This document shows, one piece after another, positions 36,523 to 45,427 of a DNA stretch of 64,000 nucleotides. A program made the translations under genes and the position numbers. Within the stretch, counting starts at the first letter, position 1. Each line of letters opens with the position of its first letter. Under the pieces are notes generated by a model. That model searched no databases. It saw nothing but the letters and a program-made list of their open reading frames with translations, and had not been told where the DNA came from. Source of the DNA: Paracoccaceae bacterium (GTDB taxonomy: Bacteria > Pseudomonadota > Alphaproteobacteria > Rhodobacterales > Rhodobacteraceae); contig JAIOYF010000001.1 of the NCBI GenBank assembly GCA_021741245.1, forward strand, positions 124,001-188,000, written 5' to 3'.

Positions 36523-37341
36523 CTAACGGTTCGCAATGCCCCACATCGCAAACAGATATTTGCGAACGGCGAAGATGAAGATAAGGGCCGGCACGACAAG
36601 TGCCGCACCCCCCGCGAATTTGAGTGGCAGCGGCGAGACATCCAGTGACTGCAACAGAAAGGCCGTCAGCGTGCGGTTTTCGATGGTCAGCACGGCGGCG
36701 GCAAAAACCTCGTTCCAACTGATGACAAAGGCAAAGACGGCGCTTGCCGCGATCCCAGGTGCCGCCAGCGGCAAGATCACCTTTGTGAACGCCTGTATCC
36801 GGGTGCAGCCAAGGGTCCAGGCCGCCTCCTCCAATTCCAGCGGAATGCCGGAAAACAGTGAAAAGGTGATCAACACGGCAAAGGGCAGGGCAAGGGTCGT
36901 GTGTACCAGCGCAAGCCCAAGGATCGTATCGTCAAGGCCCGTGCGGATGAACATGACCGCAAGCGGAAGCGCCAGCAGCGGCAGCGGAAAGGCGCGGGTC
37001 ATCACCACAAGAAACCGAAAGACCTCTTTGCCCGGAAAATCAAAGCGCGACAGCGCATAACCTGCCGGGGCCCCAATTCCGATGGACAAGACCATCGTCA
37101 CCGCAGCCACCCGGATCGAATTCCACAGCGCATCGATCACACCAGAAAAGCCAAGGAAGAACTTGATCCCAGCCAGATCAAACGAGGGGAAGAACGATTT
37201 CGGAAATCCCGTCACCTCGCTGGGTGATGACAGGGCGTTTGTCATCAACAGATATATCGGCAGCAGCACCCAGATGATCAACAAGGCGACGCCTGCAAAA
37301 AAGACGCGATTGCCGGCATGGCGCAATTTCGGATCCATCAT
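36523..37341 (-). CDS. Carbohydrate ABC transporter permease (MalG type)
   Basis: Six membrane segments are visible in 272 residues, with the permease EAA loop in ELEEAAWTLGCTRIQAFTKVILPLAAPG. The early loop before segment 1 is short, as in MalG-type permeases. The ATG at 37341 overlaps the stop of the partner permease; the longer open frame upstream lies inside that gene and is not used. Confidence 0.92.
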   Translation of the reverse strand: MMDPKLRHAGNRVFFAGVALLIIWVLLPIYLLMTNALSSPSEVTGFPKSFFPSFDLAGIKFFLGFSGVIDALWNSIRVAAVTMVLSIGIGAPAGYALSRFDFPGKEVFRFLVVMTRAFPLPLLALPLAVMFIRTGLDDTILGLALVHTTLALPFAVLITFSLFSGIPLELEEAAWTLGCTRIQAFTKVILPLAAPGIAASAVFAFVISWNEVFAAAVLTIENRTLTAFLLQSLDVSPLPLKFAGGAALVVPALIFIFAVRKYLFAMWGIANR

Positions 37342-38180
37342 AGCCGCGCCCCCTTTGGCACATGCAACAGCCGCAAGATCAAGATGGTGAAGGCAACCGA
37401 GACGCCCAAGATCACCATCGCGTAGGCCGCGGCGATCCCGCGTTCTTGCATCGCAAATTGCCAATTATAGGTCTCTGACATCAGGACGGGGAACTGTGTG
37501 CCCCCAAGCGCCGCCACAACGGCAAACACCTCGAACGCAAGGATGACGCGCAAGATCAATGCGGTTTGCAGGCTGGGTTTCAGCATCGGAAGGGTCACGC
37601 GGACAAAGCGCTGCCACTTGCTGGCGCCAAAGACCTCGGCCGCCTCGCCATATTCCTTGGGGATCAGGCCCATCCCGGCCACAAGGATCACCATCATGAT
37701 CGCCGTGGCCCGCCAGATCTCGGCCAGAACGATGGCGATAAAGATGATCCAGACATTCTGATATCCCAACAGCAAGATCGGCTTTTCGACGAGGCCCAGA
37801 CCGACCAGAAGACTGTTCAGGAACCCCGATTGTTCAAAGATCGAAAGCCAGATCAGACCTGCCGCCAGATCGGAAATCCCAAGCGGGATGGCAAAAATGT
37901 ACAAAACCGCCGAACGACCACGTTGCAGTTTGCTGACCACCGTTGCCATGGACAGCGCCATGGCAAGTTGAATGGGCACCACAACCGCCGCAAGCAGCAT
38001 CGTGTTCCAAAATGCGGTGCCAAATTTCCAGTGCCCAAGCATGCGCCGATAGTTTTCGATGCCATAGCTGCCGTCGCGACTGATGCTGTCGATGGCGACC
38101 AGAACAAAGGGATAGAGGAAAAACACGCACAGAAAGGCCGTGGCAGGAAGCAAGAGCAAATAGGGCAGCATGCGTGGCAT
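37338..38180 (-). CDS. Carbohydrate ABC transporter permease (MalF type)
   Basis: The 280-residue protein has about six membrane segments and the EAA loop YGEAAEVFGASKWQRFVRVTLPMLKPS. I chose ATG 38180, six bases behind AAGGA, giving MPRMLPYLLLLPATAF as the first membrane segment. It lies between the binding-protein gene and the second permease. Confidence 0.92.
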   Translation of the reverse strand: MPRMLPYLLLLPATAFLCVFFLYPFVLVAIDSISRDGSYGIENYRRMLGHWKFGTAFWNTMLLAAVVVPIQLAMALSMATVVSKLQRGRSAVLYIFAIPLGISDLAAGLIWLSIFEQSGFLNSLLVGLGLVEKPILLLGYQNVWIIFIAIVLAEIWRATAIMMVILVAGMGLIPKEYGEAAEVFGASKWQRFVRVTLPMLKPSLQTALILRVILAFEVFAVVAALGGTQFPVLMSETYNWQFAMQERGIAAAYAMVILGVSVAFTILILRLLHVPKGARL

Positions 38181-38238
38181 GGCCGGTCCTTCTTGATCTG
38201 TGAAAAAGGGGGGCGCGGTCGGGCCGCGCCCCAAGTCT

Positions 38239-39507
38239 TCAGTTCACCGGGCAGGGCCCGTCAGAGGCCACATCGGGTGCCCAGCACGGGGCATTCGCCT
38301 CAACCATCAGGGTGCGCAGGGCCTCGGCTTGCTCGTCCAAAACGGTGCGCACATCTTGCCCGCCCAGAATGATCCGCTCAAAGGTATCGACGTAGATCTG
38401 ATTGAACTGCCCGCCCTTGTCGCCCAACCCCATCGGCAAAAGTGCGGGCAGGGCATCGGGCGCGCCCGACATCATCGCAATCGCCGCACCGGATGCCTTG
38501 ACCGAAGCCGGCATATCGGCGGGAAGATCGGTTGCGATCACCGGGAAGAAGTTGGTTGCGCGCAAGGTGGCGATTTGGGTTTCAGGCTTGAGCATATAGG
38601 CCACAAGCGCCTTTGCCTGTTCCATGTCTGGCGCAGTGCGGGGAACGGCAATGCCTGCAACAACGGGCATGAAGGCGCGCCCCTTTGGACCCGCTGGCGC
38701 CGGGAAGGCCACAAAATCATCTGGGCGTTGGTTGATCGCATCACCCAAGCGGGCAACGTGATCAAAGGCAACCCAGACCTCATCCGTCACCAACTGCTCT
38801 TGCATGAAGCTGTAGTTGGTCGAGGCCGGGTTAGTGTATTGCCACAACTCCTTGAACTTGCCCCACGCCACTTCCGCCTCGGCAGAGCGGAACTCTGTCA
38901 CGGTGGAATGGGTATAGGATGGCAAAAGGAAGCCTTGGAAGAAGCGGTGTTTCAACCCTTTGGGGCCAGCTGGGAATCCGAATTTTGGCCCGCCTGTGGC
39001 CTCTGCCATGGTCTTTGACCATTCGATCAGCTGATCATAGGTCAGCGCATTCAGGTCCGCCCCGGCAGGCAGAAATTCCAGCGCCTTTTTGTTGGCAACC
39101 ATCACGTAAGTGGCCTGCATCCATGGGATATACTTCACCTCGGATGTGCCAAGCTTGCCAAGTTCCATCATGGCAGGGCTGACCGCCGACGTATCGATGC
39201 CGGACAGATCGACAAGATCATCCCCCATCGACGACAGGCTGCCATGCAGCGCGCCAAGGGCCGCGATGGTGCCGGAGTTTGCCTGAAGCTCTGCCTCGAT
39301 CCGGGTCAGCCACGGGCCATCGTCGGATGGCTGATAGTCGACCCCGCCGGGAAATCCGGCCAAGACCTGCTCGCGCATCTTTTGGCTTTCTTCTACGGGC
39401 TTTGCCTGCGTCGACCAAAACAGGGGTTCGGCAAACGCGGGAAGCGCAAGAGCCATGGCCGTCGCCAAAACGGCTGTTCCCTTCAAGTACCCTTTCAAAC
39501 TGGACAT
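38239..39507 (-). CDS. Extracellular sugar-binding protein of ABC importer
   Basis: 422 residues with a signal peptide (about residues 1-26, ending PAFA) and the layout of family 1 solute-binding proteins for sugars. The GGGAGG site in front of the ATG is strong, fitting the need for excess binding protein. It is the first transporter gene, 53 bases behind a LacI gene on the same strand. The ligand is unknown; the adjoining GH63-like glycosidase and deacetylase suggest a glycoside, possibly acetylated. Confidence 0.9.
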   Translation of the reverse strand: MSSLKGYLKGTAVLATAMALALPAFAEPLFWSTQAKPVEESQKMREQVLAGFPGGVDYQPSDDGPWLTRIEAELQANSGTIAALGALHGSLSSMGDDLVDLSGIDTSAVSPAMMELGKLGTSEVKYIPWMQATYVMVANKKALEFLPAGADLNALTYDQLIEWSKTMAEATGGPKFGFPAGPKGLKHRFFQGFLLPSYTHSTVTEFRSAEAEVAWGKFKELWQYTNPASTNYSFMQEQLVTDEVWVAFDHVARLGDAINQRPDDFVAFPAPAGPKGRAFMPVVAGIAVPRTAPDMEQAKALVAYMLKPETQIATLRATNFFPVIATDLPADMPASVKASGAAIAMMSGAPDALPALLPMGLGDKGGQFNQIYVDTFERIILGGQDVRTVLDEQAEALRTLMVEANAPCWAPDVASDGPCPVN

Positions 39508-39560
39508 TTTATCCTCCCTTTCGATGGTTGTGCCCTTTTGGGCCTTACTTTATTTCCGCA

Positions 39561-40601
39561 TCACGAGGCTGCGGGGCCGTGCGACCCCCGAAGAACAAGC
39601 TTCGGGGTGATCAGGTGGGTTTCAATCATCCGCTCACCGGGGGCCGCGATCTGGCGGGCCAACATCCCTGCCGAAATCCGCGCGCCTTCCTTGGTGTCGG
39701 AATCAAAGGTGGTCAGCGCTGGGCGGGCGTGGGCGGCAGAGGTGATGTTGTCAAAACCAATCACGCTCAGATCGTCGGGAACGGACAGGCCAAGGTCCCG
39801 CGCAACTTCCAGCACGCTCAGGGCCAGACCGTCGAAAAGCGCAAGCACGGCCGTGGGACGGTTGGGTTTGGTCAACATGTCCCGGATCGCCGCATGGCGG
39901 GCGTCGCTGTCATAGCGGGGCGAGGTTGCGATGTCCAAGCTGACGCTTGGATCGCGCGTTTGCTGAATGGCGGACTGCAACCCTTCGGTGCGGTGCAAGC
40001 GAAACGTCATCGGCTCGGCGATGGTGACCAAGGCAAAGCGGCGATGGCCAAAGGAATAAAGCAGGTTGAACGCTTCGGCAAAGGCGGTGGTTCCGTCTGT
40101 ATCGATCCAGGTATAGGGTCGCGATCCATCCGCAATTCGGCCATGCGTGACAAAGGGAAACCCCGCATCCAACAGGTAGTCCACCCTTGGATCGACTTCC
40201 GAAGTTCGGCCAAGGATCAGCCCATCGGCACGGCGGGCCGTTACGATGTTGCGAATGACGGACAGTTCGGATTGGCCTGACGGAACCATGCTAAGAAACA
40301 GGTCGATCCCGTTTTCAGCCAGACCCAAGCCTAGACCCGCTACGAATTCACCCAGATAGCTGTCTTCACGGCCATAGCCCGGGTCAGTTAGCACCAGCCC
40401 CACAAACCCCGACGACCGCCCCCCGACAAGGGATTGCGCCGCGCGGTTTGGGACATAGCCAACCTCTTGCGCCATTTTCACGACGCGATCCCGGGTATCC
40501 TCGGAGATGCGCGGATTGCCGGCAAGGGCCCGCGAAACTGTGGCCGCAGAAATGCCCAGCTTCTTGGCGACATCCTTTATGGTCTTTGGCGTGGTTGTCA
40601 T
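39561..40601 (-). CDS. LacI family transcriptional regulator of the glycoside operon
   Basis: 346 residues with the helix-turn-helix start TIKDVAKKLGISAATVSRAL and a periplasmic-binding-like sensor domain. The ATG at 40601 follows GGGAGGG. It is followed on the same strand by the ABC importer genes and preceded by a perfect palindrome at 40658-40669, so it probably represses its own operon and is released by the imported sugar or a product. Confidence 0.93.
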   Translation of the reverse strand: MTTTPKTIKDVAKKLGISAATVSRALAGNPRISEDTRDRVVKMAQEVGYVPNRAAQSLVGGRSSGFVGLVLTDPGYGREDSYLGEFVAGLGLGLAENGIDLFLSMVPSGQSELSVIRNIVTARRADGLILGRTSEVDPRVDYLLDAGFPFVTHGRIADGSRPYTWIDTDGTTAFAEAFNLLYSFGHRRFALVTIAEPMTFRLHRTEGLQSAIQQTRDPSVSLDIATSPRYDSDARHAAIRDMLTKPNRPTAVLALFDGLALSVLEVARDLGLSVPDDLSVIGFDNITSAAHARPALTTFDSDTKEGARISAGMLARQIAAPGERMIETHLITPKLVLRGSHGPAAS

Positions 40602-40657
40602 GCCGACCCTCCCAAGCCTTGCATGCCCAAAAGGATAACACCGTTTTCCACAAAAGC

Positions 40658-40669
40658 GCAAACGTTTGC
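40658..40669. promoter_or_regulatory. LacI-type operator before the glycoside operon
   Basis: GCAAACGTTTGC is a perfect 12-base palindrome with the central CG typical of LacI-family sites. It lies 57 bases upstream of the LacI start codon, where it could block transcription of the regulator and the following importer genes. Confidence 0.75.
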
Positions 40670-40810
40670 ACAAGGGTAGTTTTGACGTTTAATCAATGAA
40701 TTGCGATTTGAAGGGCCGGATTTTGCAATTTTCGGCGCGCCGACAATCAAGCGGGGCCACTGAAAAATGCCCCGTGATTCGGCGTCAAACCGACGGTGGA
40801 CAAGGGCCTG

Positions 40811-41830
40811 TCAGCGTTGCCCGCCGCTTTCGCGCAGCAGCAATTCAGGCTTCACCGTGATCACGGTAGCGCCCTGCGCCGGCCCATCCAGAACGCGCAG
40901 TATCAGGGCCGCAGCCTGTGCCCCAATCTCATGCGGAAAGGGGTTTATCGTGGTCAGGGAGGGGACCGAGATTGCACCGATTTCGTAGTCTCCGAAGCCC
41001 GCGATGGCGATGCGTGCGGGCACAGACACCCCGCGCCGCTGACATTCTGTCAGTGCGCCAAAGGCCGACAGGTCAGACACGCAGATGACCGCTTCGGTAT
41101 CGGGCATTGTCTCCAGCAACCGGGCCATGGCATCGGCCCCCTCCCGCATGGAGATGGGCGGCCGCCCCGCAGCAATCAACCGTGTCGCATCCAGACCTTG
41201 CGCTTTCATGGCAGCAACAAACCCCGTGCGCCTGTCTGTTCCGCGCGTGTCGCCATCCGCATCGCCGCCGATAAAGGCGATCTTTCTTTTGCCCTGACCG
41301 ACGAAGTGAGCAACCATGTCCTTGACCGCGTCGGCGTTTGAAAATCCGACCACATGGCCAATCGGATCTTTTGGCAGATCCCAGGTTTCGATCACGGGAA
41401 TGCCTGCATTTTGCAGCAAGCGCCGCGCGCGGTCGGTGTGCCGGCCCCCCGTGACGACAATCGCCTCGGGCCTGCGGCGCAAGAGTTGCTCGATCAGGCG
41501 TTCTTCTTCGTGAATGTCGTAATCCGTATAGCCCAGCAGAATTTGTAGGCCGCGTTCCTTTAACCCTTCGGACAGGCCGCGCACCGTGTCGGCAAAGTTT
41601 GCATTGTTGATCGAGGGAATGGTGACAGCAACAAAATCGGATCGTTGCGATCGCAGGTTTGAGGCGGTGCTGTCAAAGACGTAACCGATGTCTTCGGCTG
41701 CTTTGATAATTGCGTTTCGTGTGGCCGCGCTGACCGAAGCATCGCGTTTGAAAGCCCGGCTCACGGTCATGGGCGAAACCCCCGCGACGCGGGCGATATC
41801 GGCCATTGTGGGGGGCTTGCGGCTTTGCAT
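40811..41830 (-). CDS. LacI family regulator, GntR (gluconate)-like
   Basis: 339 residues with the start TMADIARVAGVSPMTVSRAF. The sensor domain has GLQILLGYTDYDIHEEERLIEQLLRR, a stretch I associate with gluconate-type repressors (GntR of the LacI family). It follows the leftward aldonate genes, with a hairpin between them that may separate transcription. The likely effector is gluconate or a related acid. Confidence 0.88.
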   Translation of the reverse strand: MQSRKPPTMADIARVAGVSPMTVSRAFKRDASVSAATRNAIIKAAEDIGYVFDSTASNLRSQRSDFVAVTIPSINNANFADTVRGLSEGLKERGLQILLGYTDYDIHEEERLIEQLLRRRPEAIVVTGGRHTDRARRLLQNAGIPVIETWDLPKDPIGHVVGFSNADAVKDMVAHFVGQGKRKIAFIGGDADGDTRGTDRRTGFVAAMKAQGLDATRLIAAGRPPISMREGADAMARLLETMPDTEAVICVSDLSAFGALTECQRRGVSVPARIAIAGFGDYEIGAISVPSLTTINPFPHEIGAQAAALILRVLDGPAQGATVITVKPELLLRESGGQR

Positions 41831-41866
41831 GCGTGGTTCCTGCGGTCCTGTCAGCGATACCCAAAC

Positions 41867-41890
41867 CCCGGCATTTATGTGCCGGGCCTT
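41867..41890 (-). terminator. Hairpin after the EthD-like gene
   Basis: CCCGGCA and TGCCGGG pair perfectly around a six-base loop (41867-41886), just after the leftward aldonate operon and before the GntR-like gene. The T run is weak, so termination may be partial. Confidence 0.5.
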
Positions 41891-41899
41891 TCAGGATGG

Positions 41900-42232
41900 T
41901 TAAAGATCAAAGACATGTGGCGTCGTGACATGATGGTGGATGCGTCCGGTAAAGAAGCGGGCCATCACAGCCTCCGTCGCGGCGCGGCCTTGCAACCGGA
42001 TCGGATTTTCCAAAAAAGCCTCGACCGTTTCCATGTCTTTCCAGTCAATCGCAAGGATCAACGGGAATTCCGGCGCGCCGTCGTCCCGACTGTCACCAAA
42101 GGTGACGCGGATCGAAAGTGCACCGGGGAATTGCTTCCAGACCGGCAGTATCTCGTCCAGCACGGCGGCGCGAAAGGCCTCGGTCTGGCCTTGGGCAACA
42201 CTGCCTTCGAACAGGGCGTAACGTGTGATCAT
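41900..42232 (-). CDS. EthD/Dabb-like alpha+beta barrel protein
   Basis: The 110-residue protein has the outline of a dimeric alpha+beta barrel: an N-terminal strand ITRYALFEGSV, a helix with EILPVWKQFPGALSIRV, a strand FPLILAIDW and a helix EAFLENPIRLQGR. Such proteins act as small dehydratases, isomerases or monooxygenase-like enzymes. Its ATG overlaps the stop of the preceding gene, so it is the fourth member of a tightly coupled aldonate operon. The function is unknown. Confidence 0.68.
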   Translation of the reverse strand: MITRYALFEGSVAQGQTEAFRAAVLDEILPVWKQFPGALSIRVTFGDSRDDGAPEFPLILAIDWKDMETVEAFLENPIRLQGRAATEAVMARFFTGRIHHHVTTPHVFDL

Positions 42233-43116
42233 TTGTGAACCTCTTTTCCCGGACCTTTGAAATATTCCATAAGCGCAGCTTGATCTTCGCCCCCCAGACC
42301 TGCTGCCGTCAGCAGGCGATGCACCTCGGCACAGGCGGCGGTCAGTGGCATTGAGACGTGACCAAGGCGCGCCAAATCCTGTGCGCCGTTCAGGTCCTTG
42401 ACCATGTTGTCAATTCGCCCTGTCTTGCGGTAATCGCGGGTGGCAAAGCGCGGCATGTATTCTTGCAATATCGCACTGTCAGCGCGCCCGCCCGCAAGGG
42501 CCATGGGAATGCGCAACGCATCCACACCTGCCGCCTGCGCAAGCGCGGTGGCCTCAGCCACGGCCAGAAAGTTCAGCCCGCACAGGACCTGATTGATCAG
42601 CTTGGTTGTCTGACCCGCCCCCGCGGGCCCCATATGCGTTTGGTTGGTGGCAACGTGGCGCAAGATCTCTTGTGCCCTGGCCACATCCTCGGCGGTGCCG
42701 CCTTGCATCAAGGTCAGTTCGCCCGTTGCCGCCTTGGGTATGCCGCCAGACAGCGGGCTATCTACCCAGCGCAAACCTTTGTCGGCAGCATCGGTGGCCA
42801 TGACCTTTGTCGCCTCGGGGTCAATGGAGGACATGTCAATAATCAAGGTGCCGGGCGCTGCGCCCTCTGCAACACCCTGTGGACCAAAGACCGCTGCGCG
42901 CACGATATGTGGCGCATTCAGGCTAAGGATTGCCGCAGACACAGATGCCGCAGCATCGGCCGCGCTGGCGCATCCAACGGCTCCTTGCGCCACCAAGACC
43001 GCAACTTTGGACCGATCCGGGTCAAAGACATAAAGCTTGCTTTCCGTCGCCAGTAGGCGGGCCCCGATGGCCCCGCCCATGGCCCCTGCACCGATGAGGG
43101 CGACTGCTTTGGTCAT
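42229..43116 (-). CDS. 3-hydroxyisobutyrate dehydrogenase-like NAD(P) enzyme
   Basis: 295 residues of the beta-hydroxyacid dehydrogenase family: cofactor motif GAGAMGGAIGARLL, substrate segment DSPLSGGIPKAATGEL, and the catalytic lysine in GAGQTTKLINQVL. Relatives oxidise 3-hydroxyisobutyrate, tartronate semialdehyde or L-threonate/4-carbon acids. In this operon a sugar-acid substrate is more likely. The ATG at 43116 overlaps the stop of the 90-codon gene upstream, and its stop overlaps the start of the EthD-like gene. Confidence 0.88.
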   Translation of the reverse strand: MTKAVALIGAGAMGGAIGARLLATESKLYVFDPDRSKVAVLVAQGAVGCASAADAAASVSAAILSLNAPHIVRAAVFGPQGVAEGAAPGTLIIDMSSIDPEATKVMATDAADKGLRWVDSPLSGGIPKAATGELTLMQGGTAEDVARAQEILRHVATNQTHMGPAGAGQTTKLINQVLCGLNFLAVAEATALAQAAGVDALRIPMALAGGRADSAILQEYMPRFATRDYRKTGRIDNMVKDLNGAQDLARLGHVSMPLTAACAEVHRLLTAAGLGGEDQAALMEYFKGPGKEVHK

Positions 43117-43385
43117 CTGGCGTTTCCTTTCAAAAGGATTTTGATCTGCCCAAGCGGCACTTCCAAACCGTCCTTGCACTGTCGAAACTGGCGTGCCGCC
43201 GTGATGGCCGAGCTGGCCAAGGGAGGAACAAGCCTGCACCCAACTTCCACGCTGATGCGCCGCTGGGCAGACGGGCCAAAGATCTGGCCGCAGGTTTTGC
43301 GGGTGTTGACGGCGATGCGGTCTTGCCAAGGCCCGCGCGCCCTGTCCAACATGCAAGCACACCTCCGCAAAAGCCGGCGCGTCAT
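43113..43385 (-). CDS. Unknown 90-residue basic protein, coupled on both sides
   Basis: I do not recognise this protein. It is 90 residues long, strongly basic (about 14 Arg and 4 Lys against 5 acidic residues), with five cysteines and an arginine-rich start (RRLLRRCACM). Its reality is argued by the junctions: its ATG overlaps the stop of the dehydrogenase gene by ATGA, and its own TGA overlaps the ATG of the next gene in the same way, like every other junction of this operon. About 73 percent of its codons end in G or C. Other frames across the interval are also open, so a decayed gene is the alternative. Confidence 0.5.
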   Translation of the reverse strand: MTRRLLRRCACMLDRARGPWQDRIAVNTRKTCGQIFGPSAQRRISVEVGCRLVPPLASSAITAARQFRQCKDGLEVPLGQIKILLKGNAR

Positions 43386-44140
43386 AGGGATGCCGTGATC
43401 CCGCCATCCACGTAAAGGATGTGGCCGTTTACAAAACTGGACGCGTCTGACGACAGGAAGATGCAGGCCCCGACCAGTTCCTCCACCTTGCCCCATCGAC
43501 CGGCAGGCGTGCGCTTTTCCAGCCATGCCGAAAACGTTGCATCCTGAACCAGTGCTGCGTTCAGCGGGGTGTCGAAGTAGCCCGGCGCAATGGCGTTGCA
43601 GTTCAGGCCATGCTTTGCCCAATCTGTTGCCATGCCTTTGGTCAGGTTCCCGACAGCACCCTTTGTGGCCGTGTAGGGTGCGATAGAGGGGCGGGCGAGG
43701 GCAGTTTGAACGCTGGCAATATTGATGATCTTTCCGCGTCCCCGCCCAATCATATGCCGCGCAACCGCTTGCCCCACATGAAAGACACTGGCGATATTGG
43801 TTTGCAAAAGGCGTTCAAACGCCTCGGCAGGGAAATCTTCCAAAGGTGCGCGATGCTGCATGCCTGCATTGTTCACCAAAATGTCGATCGCCCCATGTGC
43901 CTGTTCAAACCCATCCACCGCTTTGCGCACGGCCTCATGGTCCGTGGCATCAAAGGCAAGTGTCATCGCGCCGGGAATCCGGGCAGCGGCATCTGCCAGT
44001 CTTGCAGGGTCGCGTCCGTTCAAGACAACCTCTGCCCCCGCCGAAACAAGCCCCTTTGCCAAGGCAAGGCCGATCCCCTGCGAGGATCCGGTGATCAGGG
44101 CGCGGCGCCCGGACAGATCAAAAAGCTGGTGTCCCACCAT
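43382..44140 (-). CDS. SDR family gluconate 5-dehydrogenase-like enzyme
   Basis: 252 residues with the start LFDLSGRRALITGSSQGIGLALA, the NNAG motif, and the YTATKGAV active site, ending in YVDGGITASL. This is the pattern of gluconate 5-dehydrogenase/IdnO, which interconverts gluconate and 5-ketogluconate. I chose ATG 44140 behind GGAAGG; an upstream TTG at 44167 lacks such a site. It is the first gene of the leftward aldonate operon and diverges from an idonate dehydrogenase gene across a 16-base palindrome. Confidence 0.87.
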   Translation of the reverse strand: MVGHQLFDLSGRRALITGSSQGIGLALAKGLVSAGAEVVLNGRDPARLADAAARIPGAMTLAFDATDHEAVRKAVDGFEQAHGAIDILVNNAGMQHRAPLEDFPAEAFERLLQTNIASVFHVGQAVARHMIGRGRGKIINIASVQTALARPSIAPYTATKGAVGNLTKGMATDWAKHGLNCNAIAPGYFDTPLNAALVQDATFSAWLEKRTPAGRWGKVEELVGACIFLSSDASSFVNGHILYVDGGITASL

Positions 44141-44185
44141 AGTTTCCTTCCAGAATTCACTCGACAAGGTTGGTTTCCTTTGTTT

Positions 44186-44201
44186 ATGTTATCGATAACA
44201 T
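44186..44201. promoter_or_regulatory. LacI-type operator between the gluconate and idonate dehydrogenase genes
   Basis: ATGTTATCGATAACAT is a perfect 16-base palindrome with a central CG. It lies 46 bases from the leftward start and 79 bases from the rightward start. The 12-base core GTTATCGATAAC occurs again at 48785-48796 before the RbsA-type importer. Confidence 0.82.
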
Positions 44202-44279
44202 GCCCTGTCAAGGGTGAACCCGTCCGCACGTATCTGCCCGCTTTTTTGGTGGGCCAAACCCTCCATGTCCGGGGCTGTC

Positions 44280-45317
44280 ATGAAAGCTATCGTTATCCAT
44301 GCCGCGCATGATCTGCGCATCGAAGACCGACCCGAAGAGCGTCCGGGCCCCGGTCAGGTCCGCCTTCGGCTGGCCACGGGCGGGGTCTGCGGGTCTGACC
44401 TTCACTATTACAACCACGGTGGTTTCGGGGCCATTCGCCTGAAGGAACCCATGATCCTTGGGCATGAGGTTTCGGCCTTTGTCGATGCGCTGGGCGATGG
44501 GGTGACGGGCCTGTCGCGCGGACAATTGGTTGCGGTCTCTCCCAGCCGTCCCTGTGGTGACTGCCGCTATTGCGCCGAGGGGTTGATGAACCAATGCCTC
44601 AACATGCGTTTTTACGGCTCGGCAATGCCGTTTCCGCATATCCAAGGCGCATTTCGTGAGGTTCTGGTGGCCGACGCCAGCCAATGCGTCGATGCAACAG
44701 GCCTTTCCCCGGGTGAGGCGGCGATGGCCGAACCCCTTGCCGTGACGCTGCATGCCACGGTGCGGGCTGGGCAGATGCTGGGCAAGCGGGTGTTGGTCAC
44801 AGGATGCGGCCCAATCGGTATCTTGTCGATCCTTTCAGCCCGGCGCGCCGGCGCGGCAGAGATTGTTGCAACGGATCTGTCAGACTTTACGCTTGCCTTG
44901 GCGCGCAAAGTTGGGGCGGATCGGACAATCAACATGGCCTCAGATCCACATGGTCTGGCGCCCTTTACCCAAGACAAGGGGCATTTCGATGTCTTGTATG
45001 AGTGCACAGGTGCGGTTCAGGCGCTGACGGCAGGCATCGCGGCCATGCGCCCGCGTGGCGTGATCTTGCAGCTTGGGTTGGGGGGTGACATGTCGCTGCC
45101 GATGATGGCGATCACGGCCAAAGAGCTTGATCTGCGCGGGTCCTTCCGGTTCCATTCGGAATTCGCGGTCGGGGTCAGCCTGATGCAACAAGGGCTGATC
45201 GACGTAAAGCCCCTGATCACGCATAGCTTGGCCTTGGATCAGGCTGAGCAGGCCTTTCGCCTTGCCTCTGACAGAACACAGGCGATGAAGGCCCAGATCG
45301 TGTTTGCGACGTCCTAA
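44280..45317 (+). CDS. Zinc alcohol dehydrogenase, L-idonate 5-dehydrogenase-like
   Basis: 345 residues of the medium-chain zinc dehydrogenase family. The catalytic zinc region reads GGVCGSDLHYYNHGG and GHEVSA, the structural zinc site has four cysteines in CGDCRYCAEGLMNQC, and the cofactor motif is GCGPIG. The short first loop with SDLHYY and the HGGFG segment fit L-idonate 5-dehydrogenase. The ATG at 44280 replaces a longer frame open from 44214. Together with the divergent gluconate 5-dehydrogenase it would turn idonate into gluconate through 5-ketogluconate. Confidence 0.85.
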   Translation: MKAIVIHAAHDLRIEDRPEERPGPGQVRLRLATGGVCGSDLHYYNHGGFGAIRLKEPMILGHEVSAFVDALGDGVTGLSRGQLVAVSPSRPCGDCRYCAEGLMNQCLNMRFYGSAMPFPHIQGAFREVLVADASQCVDATGLSPGEAAMAEPLAVTLHATVRAGQMLGKRVLVTGCGPIGILSILSARRAGAAEIVATDLSDFTLALARKVGADRTINMASDPHGLAPFTQDKGHFDVLYECTGAVQALTAGIAAMRPRGVILQLGLGGDMSLPMMAITAKELDLRGSFRFHSEFAVGVSLMQQGLIDVKPLITHSLALDQAEQAFRLASDRTQAMKAQIVFATS

Positions 45318-45427
45318 GCCTGCGCTGACGATCTTGGCCCTGCCATAGAAAACCGGCCTTGGCACAGACGAAGGCTCGACACTGACGAGGGGCACGATAA
45401 TTATGCGGTCAGCAAAAGGGGCGCATC

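Noticed and set aside
43141-43398. Rightward open frame of 85 codons opposite the unknown 90-codon gene
   Set aside because: It has no coupling or ribosome-binding site and runs against the operon, whereas the leftward frame has ATGA junctions on both sides.
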